NCBI RefSeq assembly: GCF_043290135.1
Contig: NW_027464602.1
Location: forward strand, 4,154,001-4,218,000
Source: Rhipicephalus microplus
Taxonomy: Eukaryota > Arthropoda > Arachnida > Ixodida > Ixodidae
Direction: 5' to 3'
DNA length: 64,000 nucleotides
The notes beneath the pieces were generated by a model. It saw only the letters and a list, made by a program, of their open reading frames with translations, was not told the origin of the DNA and did no database searches. The number at the start of each line of letters is the position of its first letter. Position 1 is the first letter of the stretch. Position numbers and translations under genes: made by a program. Shown one piece after another: positions 57,460 to 64,000 of the stretch.

Positions 57460-58248
57460 GCAAAGAAAAAAGCAACACACCACTCCCGGGAGGGATCGCA
57501 ACTCCAACCTTTCGGTTAACAGCCGATCACGCTAGCCAATTGCGCCACGGAGACAGTCCTGCTCCACTCTCACCACCATCAGAACATATCTTCAAAGCTA
57601 TCAGCCCACAGAAAAAAAAGCGCCGCACAACCACCGGGTAGGCTCGAACCTCCGACGTTTTGGTTAACACCGATTGCGCTCGCCAATTGCGACTTGGAGA
57701 CAGTCCTGCTCCACTCTCACCACCATCAGAACATATCTTCAAAGCTATCAGCCCAAAGAAAAAAAAGCGCCGCACCACCACCGGGTGGGCTTGAACCTCC
57801 AACTTTCCGGTTAACAGCCGATCACGCTAGCCAATTGCGCCACGGAGACAGTCCTGCTCCATTCTCACCACCATCAGAACATATCTTCAAAGCTATCAGC
57901 CCACAGAAAAAAAAGCGCCGCACAACCACCGGGTAGGCTCGAACCTCCGACTTTTCGGTTAACAGCCGATCGCGCTAGCCAATTGCGCCACGGAGACAGT
58001 CCTGCTCCAATCTAACCACCATAAGAACATATCTTCAAACTATCAGCCCAAAGAAAAAAAAGCGCCGCACCACCACTGGGTGGGTTCGAACCTCCGACCT
58101 TTTGTTTAACAGCCGATCGCGCTAGCCAATTGCGCCACGGAGACAATCCTGCTCCACTCTCACCGCCATCAGAACATATCTTCAAAGCTATCAGCCCAAA
58201 GAAAAAAAAGCGCCGCACCACCACCGGATGGGCTTGAACCTCCAACTT
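57460..58248 (-). repeat. Five-unit block, copy 1 (offset 5752 bp)
   Basis: Repeated at 63211-64000, 39 units away. Both contain the rare gcgacttgg 5'-end variant, the ttttgtttaacag anticodon-stem variant and the short cttcaaactatc spacer. Confidence 0.88.
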
Positions 58249-58661
58249 TCCGGTTAACAGCCGATCACGCTAGCCAATTGCGCCACGGAGACAGTCCTGC
58301 TCCATTCTCACCACCATCAGAACATATCTTCAAAGCTATCAGCCCACAGAAAAAAAAAGCGCCGCACAACCACCGGGTAGGCTCGAACCTCCGACTTTTC
58401 GGTTAACAGCCGATCGCGCTAGCCAATTGCGCCACGGAGACAGTCCTGCTCCACTCTCACCACCATAAGAACATATCTTCAAAGCTATCAGCCCAAAGAA
58501 AAAAAAGCGCCGCACCACCACTGGGTGGGCTCGAACCTCCGACCATTTGGTTAACAGCCGATCGCGCTAGCCAATTGCGCCACGGAGACAATCTTGCTCC
58601 ACTCTCACCACCATAAGAACATATCTTCAAAGCTATCAGCTCGAAGAAAAAAGCAACACAC

Positions 58662-58735
58662 CACTTCCGGGAGGGCTCGAAACTCCAACCTTTCGGTACA
58701 CAGCCGATCGCGCTAGCCCATTGCGCCACGGAGAC
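58662..58735 (-). tRNA. tRNA-like unit with anticodon GTG, class D
   Basis: Loop CTGTGTA. It lies in a short run (about 58340-59250) that resembles 16050-16960. Confidence 0.55.
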
Positions 58736-60429
58736 AATCTTGCTCCCTTCTCACCACCATCAGAACATAACTTCAAAGCTATCATCCCAAAGAAAAAAAA
58801 GCACCGCGCCACCACCGGGTGGGCTCGAACCTCCAACCTTTCGGTTAACAGCCGATCGCGCTAGCCAATTGCACCACGGAGACAGTCCTGCTCTACTCTC
58901 ACCACCATCAGAACATATCTTCAAAGCTATCAGCCCAAAGAAAAAAAAGCGCCGCACCACCGCCGGGTGGGCTCGAAACTCCAACCTTTCGGTTAACAGC
59001 CGATCGCGCTAGCCAATTGCGCCACAGAGACAGTCCTGCTTCACTCTCACCACCATCAGAACATATCTTCAAAGCTATCAGCCCAAAGAAAAAAAAGCGC
59101 CATACCACAACCGGGTGGGCTCGAACCTCCGACCTTTTGGTTAACAGCCGATCGCGCTAGCCAATTGCGCCACGGAGACAATCCTGCTCCACTCTCACCA
59201 CCATAAGAACATATCTTCAAAGCTATCAGCCCGAAGAAAAAAGCAACACACCACTCCCGGGAGGGCTCGAAACTCCAACTTTTCGGTCAACAGCCGATCG
59301 CGCTAGCCAATTGCCCCACGGAGACAGTCGTGCTCCACTCTCACCACCGTCAGAACATTTCTTCAGAGCTATCACCCCAAAGAAAAAAAAGCGCCGCACC
59401 ACCACCGGTTGGGCTAGAACCTCCAACCTTTCGGTTAACAGCCGATCGCGCTAGCCAATTGCGCAACGAAGACAGTCCTGCTCCACTCTCACCACCATCA
59501 GAACATATCTTCAAAGCTATTACAGCAAAGAAAAAAGCAACACACCACTCCCAGGAGGGCTCGAACCTCCAACTTTTCGGTTAACAGCCGATCGCGCTGG
59601 CCAATTGCGCCACGGAGAAAGTCCTGCTCAACTCTCACCACAATTAGAATATATCTTCAAAGCTATCACCCCATAGAAAAAAAAGCGCCGCACCACCACT
59701 GGGTGGGCTCGAACCTCCGACCTTTTGGTTAACAGCCGATCGCGCTAGCCAATTGCGCCACGGAGACAATCCTGCTCCACTCTCACCACCATAAGAACAT
59801 ATCTTCAAAGCTATCAGCCCGAAGAAAAAAGCAACACACCACTCCCGGGAGGGCTCGAAACTCCAAACTTTCGGTTAACAGCCGATCGCGCGAGCCCATT
59901 GCGCCACGGAGACAGTCTTGCTCCACTCTCACCACCATCAGAACATATCTTCAAAGCTATCATCGCAAAGAAAAAAGCAACACACCACTCCCGGGAGGGC
60001 TCGAAACGCCAACCTTTCGGTCAACAGCCGATCGCGCTAGCCCATTGCGCCATGGAGACAGTCTTGCTCATCTCTCACCATCATCAGATCATATCATCAA
60101 GCCTATCAGCTCAAAGAAAAAAAAGCACCGCACCACCACCGGGTGGGCTCGAACCTCCAACTTTTCGGTTAACAGCCGATCGCGCTGGCCAATTGCGCCA
60201 CGGAGACAGTCCTGCTCCACTCTCCCCACAATTAGAACATATCTTCAAAGCTATCAGCCCAAAGAAAAAAAAGCGCCGCACCACCACCGGGTGGGCTCGA
60301 ACCTCCAACCTTTCGGTTAACAGCAGATCGCGCTAGCCAATTGCGCCACGGAGACAATCGTGCTCCACTCTCACCACCACCAGAACATATCTTCAAAGCT
60401 ATCAGCGCAAAGAAAAAAAAGCGCCGCAC

Positions 60430-60503
60430 CACCACCGGGTGGGCTCGAACCTCCAACCTTTCGGTTAATAGCCGATCGCGCAAGCCAATTTCGCCATGGA
60501 GAC
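60430..60503 (-). tRNA. tRNA-like unit with anticodon ATT, class A
   Basis: Copy of 26393-26466 in the 34-kb-distant duplicate block. Confidence 0.52.
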
Positions 60504-61904
60504 AGTCCTGCTCCACTCTCACCACCATCAGAACATATCTTCAAAGGTATCAGCCCAAAGAAAAAAAAAGCGCCGCACCACCACTGGGTGGGCTCGAACC
60601 TCCGACTTTTCGGTTAACAGCCGATCGCGCTAGCCAATTGCGCCACGGAGACAGTCCTGCTCCACTCTCACCACCATCAGAACATATCTTCAAAGCTATC
60701 AGCCCAAAGAAAAAAACCACCGCACCACCACCGGGTGGGCTCGAACCTCCAACCTTTCGGTTAACAGGCAATCGCGCTAGCCAATTGCGCCACGGAGACA
60801 GTCCTGCTCCACTCTCACCACCATCAGAACATATCTTCAAAGCTATCAGCACAAAGAAAAAAAGCGCCGCACCACCACCGGGTGGGCTCGAACCTCCAAC
60901 CTTTCGGTTAACAGCCGATCGCGCTAGCCAATTGCGCCACGGAGACAGCCCTGCTTCACTCTCACCACCATAAGAACATATCTTCAAAGCTATCAGCCCA
61001 AAGAAAAAAAAGCGCCATACCACCAAAGTGTGGGCTCGAACCTCCGACCTTTTGGTTAACAGCCGATCGCGCTAGCCAATTGCGCCATGGAGACAGTCCT
61101 GCTCCACTCTCACCACCATCAGAACATATCTTCAAAGCTATCAGCCCAAAGAAAAAAACCACCGCACCACCACCGGGTGGGCTCGAACCTCCAACCTTTC
61201 GGTTAACAGCCGATCGCGCTAGCGAATTGCGCCACGGAGACAGTCCTGCTCCACTCTCACCATTATCATAACATATCTTCAAAGCTATCAGCACAAAGAA
61301 AAAAAACGCCGCACCACCACCGCGGGGGATCGAACCTCCAACCTTTCGGTTAACAGCCGATCGCGCTAGCCAACTGCGCCACGGAGACAGCCGTGCTCCA
61401 CTATCATTATCATCAGAACATATCTTCAAAGCTATCAGCGCAAAGAAAAAAGCAACATACCACTCCCGGGAGGGATCGAAACTCCAACCTTTTGGTTAAC
61501 AGCCGATCGCGCTAGCCAATTGCGCCACGGAGACAGTCCTGCTCTACTCTCACCACCATCAGAACATTTCTTCAGAGCTATCACCCCAAAGGAAAAAAAA
61601 GCGCCGCACCACCACCGGTTGGGCTCGAACCTCCAACCTTTCGGTTAACAGCCGATCGCGCTAGCCAATTGCCCCACGGAGACAGTCGTGCTCCACTCTC
61701 ACCATCGTCAGAACATTTCTTCAGAGCTGTCACCCCAAAGAAAAAAAAAGCGCCGCACCACCACCGGTTGGGCTCGAACCTCGAACCTTTCGGTTAACAG
61801 CCGATCGCGCTAGCCAATTGCGCCACGAAGACAGTCCTGCTCCACTCTCACCACCATCAGAACATATCTTCAAAGCTATTACCGCAAAGAAAAAAGCAAA
61901 CCAC

Positions 61905-61978
61905 CACTCCCGGGAGGGCTCGAACCTCCAACTTTCCGGTTAACAGCCGATCACGCTAGCCAATTGCGCCACGGAGAC
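61905..61978 (-). tRNA. tRNA-Asn(GTT)-like, class D, fully paired T stem
   Basis: Copy of 27719-27792 at an offset of 34186 bp. Confidence 0.62.
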
Positions 61979-63210
61979 AGTCCTGCTCCACTCTCACCAC
62001 CATTAGAACATAACTTCAAAGCTATCAGCCCACAGAAAAAAAAGCGCCACAACACCACCAGGAGAGCTCCAACCTCCAACTTTTCGGTTAACAGCCGATC
62101 GCGCTAGCCAATTGCGCCACGGAGACAGTCCTGCTCCACTCTCACCACCGTCAGAACATTTCTTCAGAGCTATCAGCCCAAAGAAAAAACAAGCGCTGCA
62201 CCACCACCGGGTGGGCTCGAACCTCCAACCTTACGGTTAACAGCCGATCACGCTAGCCAATTGCCCCACGGAGACTGTCGTGCTCCACTCTCACCACCGT
62301 CAGAACATTTCTTCAGAGCTATCACCCCAAAGAAAAAAAAGTTCCGCACCACCACCGGTTGGGCTAGAACCTCCAACCTTTCGGTTAACAGCCTATCGCG
62401 CTAGAAAATGGCGCCACGAAGACAGTCCTGCTCCACTCTCACCACCATCAGAACATATCTTCAAAGCTATTACCGCAAAGAAAAAAGCAACACACCACTC
62501 CCGGGAGGGCTCAAAACTCCAACCTTTCGGTTAACAGAAGATCGCGCTAGCCCATTGCACCACGGAGACAGTCTTGCTCCACTCTCACCACCATCAGAAC
62601 ATATCTCCAAAGCTATCATCGCAAAGAAAAAAGCAACACACCACTCCCGGGAGGGCTCGAAACTCCAACCTTTTGGTCAACAGCCGATCGCGCTAGCCCA
62701 TTGCGCCACGGAGACAGTCTTGCTCATCTCTCACCACCATCAGAACATATCATCAAAGCTATCAGCCCAAAGAAAAAAAACCACCGCACTGCCACCGGGT
62801 AGGCTCGAACCTCCAACCTTTCGGTTAACAGCCAATCGCGCTAGCGAATTGCGCCACGGAGGCAGTCCTGCTCCACTCTCACCATTATCATAACATATCT
62901 TCAAAGCTATCAGCACAAAGAAAAAAAAGCGCCGCACCACCACCGGGTGGGCTCGAACCTCCAACTTTTCGGTTAACAGCCGATCGCGCCAGCCAATTGC
63001 CCCACGGAGACAGTCGTGCTCCACTCTCACCACCGTCAGAACATTTCTTCAGAGCTATCACCCCAAAGAAAAAAAAAGCGCCGCACCACCACCGGTTGGG
63101 CTAGAACCTCCAACCTTTAGGTTAACAGCCGATCGCGCTAGTCAATTGCGCCACGAAGACAGTCCTGCTCCGTTCTCACCACCATCAGAACATATCTTCA
63201 AAGCTATTAC

Positions 63211-64000
63211 CGCAAAGAAAAAAGCAACACACCACTCCCGGGAGGGATCGCAACTCCAACCTTTCGGTTAACAGCCGATCACGCTAGCCAATTGCGCCAC
63301 GGAGACAGTCCTGCTCCACTCTCACCACCATCAGAACATATCTTCAAAGCTATCAGCCCACAGAAAAAAAAGCGCCGCACAACCACCGGGTAGGCTCGAA
63401 CCTCCGACGTTTTGGTTAACACCGATTGCGCTCGCCAATTGCGACTTGGAGACAGTCCTGCTCCACTCTCACCACCATCAGAACATATCTTCAAAGCTAT
63501 CAGCCCAAAGAAAAAAAAGCGCCGCACCACCACCGGGTGGGCTTGAACCTCCAACTTTCCGGTTAACAGCCGATCACGCTAGCCAATTGCGCCACGGAGA
63601 CAGTCCTGCTCCATTCTCACCACCATCAGAACATATCTTCAAAGCTATCAGCCCACAGAAAAAAAAGCGCCGCACAACCACCGGGTAGGCTCGAACCTCC
63701 GACTTTTCGGTTAACAGCCGATCGCGCTAGCCAATTGCGCCACGGAGACAGTCCTGCTCCAATCTAACCACCATAAGAACATATCTTCAAACTATCAGCC
63801 CAAAGAAAAAAAAGCGCCGCACCACCACTGGGTGGGTTCGAACCTCCGACCTTTTGTTTAACAGCCGATCGCGCTAGCCAATTGCGCCACGGAGACAATC
63901 CTGCTCCACTCTCACCGCCATCAGAACATATCTTCAAAGCTATCAGCCCAAAGAAAAAAAAGCGCCGCACCACCACCGGATGGGCTTGAACCTCCAACTT
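63211..64000 (-). repeat. Five-unit block, copy 2 (offset 5752 bp), cut by the window end
   Basis: Partner of 57460-58248. It runs into the right edge of the window inside a unit, so the array and perhaps the block continue beyond. Confidence 0.88.

Larger units (their letters stand above)
60093..62941 (-). repeat. Long-range duplication, copy 2 (~34 kb apart)
   Basis: Partner of 26056-28755, with one additional unit carrying ccaaagtgtgggctcg near 61022-61035. The high similarity over 34 kb means exchange is not confined to neighbouring blocks. Confidence 0.85.
1..64000 (-). repeat. Tandem array of ~147-bp tRNA-Asn-derived units (tRNA satellite)
   Basis: Seen: the same unit recurs every 146-149 bp from end to end, about 435 times and always in the same orientation, with no foreign insertion. 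On the minus strand each unit reads: tRNA-like body of 74 nt, trailer of about 9 nt, T6-T9, then about 56 bp of spacer. The body has the Asn anticodon loop CTGTTAA, D-stem strands GCGC/GCGC, the B-box GGTTCGAGCCC and an A-box-like TGGCGCAATTGG. No CCA is encoded. Known: eukaryotic tRNA-Asn(GUU) has this layout and is transcribed by Pol III from internal A and B boxes, ending at a T-run. Most units carry mismatches at 4:69, 27:43 and 51:63, so they are diverged tRNA genes or pseudogenes. Inference: tandem amplification of one tRNA gene plus its flanks, followed by unequal exchange. Whether any unit yields a charged tRNA cannot be told. The spacer is as well conserved as the body, so the homogenised unit is the whole 147 bp. 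Confidence 0.97.

Noticed and set aside
1..64000. Hundreds of open reading frames of 60-236 codons on both strands with a repeating 49-residue pattern (GGLEPPTFRLTADRAS on +, GLIALKICSDGGESGAG on -)
   Set aside because: The unit is near 147 bp, which is 3 x 49, so frames stay open from unit to unit by arithmetic. The residues are the translation of the tRNA body and its complement in several frames at once, with no consistent start or codon bias. Such peptides are known annotation artefacts of tRNA-like DNA.
1..64000. CRISPR array
   Set aside because: The period is regular, but the segments between conserved parts are themselves repeated and homogenised, the unit is far longer than a CRISPR repeat plus spacer, and no cas gene is present.
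1..64000. Bacterial or phage tRNA operon
   Set aside because: All units are the same isoacceptor, no CCA is encoded, each unit has its own T-run, and internal A/B-box signals fit Pol III. The body resembles eukaryotic cytosolic tRNA-Asn.
1..64000. Dispersed tRNA-derived SINE insertions
   Set aside because: A SINE would show scattered copies with target-site duplications, variable 3' tails and an unrelated body downstream of the tRNA part. Here the copies are strictly head-to-tail at fixed spacing. A SINE-like founder is not excluded.

Overview
The whole window is one uninterrupted head-to-tail tandem array. Its unit is about 147 bp (146-149 bp, roughly 435 copies) and every unit I read lies in the same orientation. 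Read on the minus strand, each unit holds a 74-nt tRNA-Asn(GUU)-like body, about 9 nt of trailer, a run of 6-9 T that fits an RNA polymerase III terminator, and about 56 bp of spacer leading to the next body. Both window edges cut the array, so it is longer than 64 kb. I found no protein gene, rRNA gene, transposon or stretch of unique DNA.

The host is a eukaryote. The body resembles eukaryotic cytosolic tRNA-Asn, with internal A-box-like and B-box promoter elements, a downstream T-run and no encoded CCA. The body is closest to the animal tRNA-Asn sequences I know, so an invertebrate animal is a reasonable guess, but species and clade cannot be fixed from the sequence.

Most units share three lesions in the cloverleaf: 4:69 in the acceptor stem, A27:A43 in the anticodon stem and A51:A63 in the T stem. 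The array therefore looks amplified from an already diverged tRNA gene, making a tRNA-derived satellite. Subfamilies named below by their T-stem 3' strand (positions 61-65) and acceptor 3' strand (66-72) are: class A, CCACC+CGGTGGT; class B, CCACC+CAGTGGT; class C, CTACC+CGGTGGT; class D, CCTCC+CGGGAGT (carries CCCGGG on the + strand); class E, CAACC+CGGTGGT; class F, CCCCG+CGGTGGT. Some units have drifted to other anticodons: GTG, TTT, GAT and ATT.

On top of the monomers lies a nested higher-order organisation. From 1 to about 12 kb there are interleaved duplications with offsets near 3.83, 5.01 and 2.06 kb. From 13.9 to 20.7 kb there are two copies of a 23-unit block (3393 bp). From 21.4 to 31.4 kb there is a 25-unit block repeated 6.33 kb away. 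From 30.7 to 35.4 kb there are two copies of a 16-unit block (2359 bp). From 36.9 to 55.5 kb there are three copies of a roughly 37-unit block (5452 bp in its full form) and a partial fourth. From 55.5 to 64 kb there are mixed units, including a block copied from 26-28.8 kb. Copies are nearly identical and chimeric junction units can be located, as expected from repeated unequal exchange. Individual bodies are listed for the first 10 kb and for notable variants elsewhere; the rest of the array continues at the same spacing.
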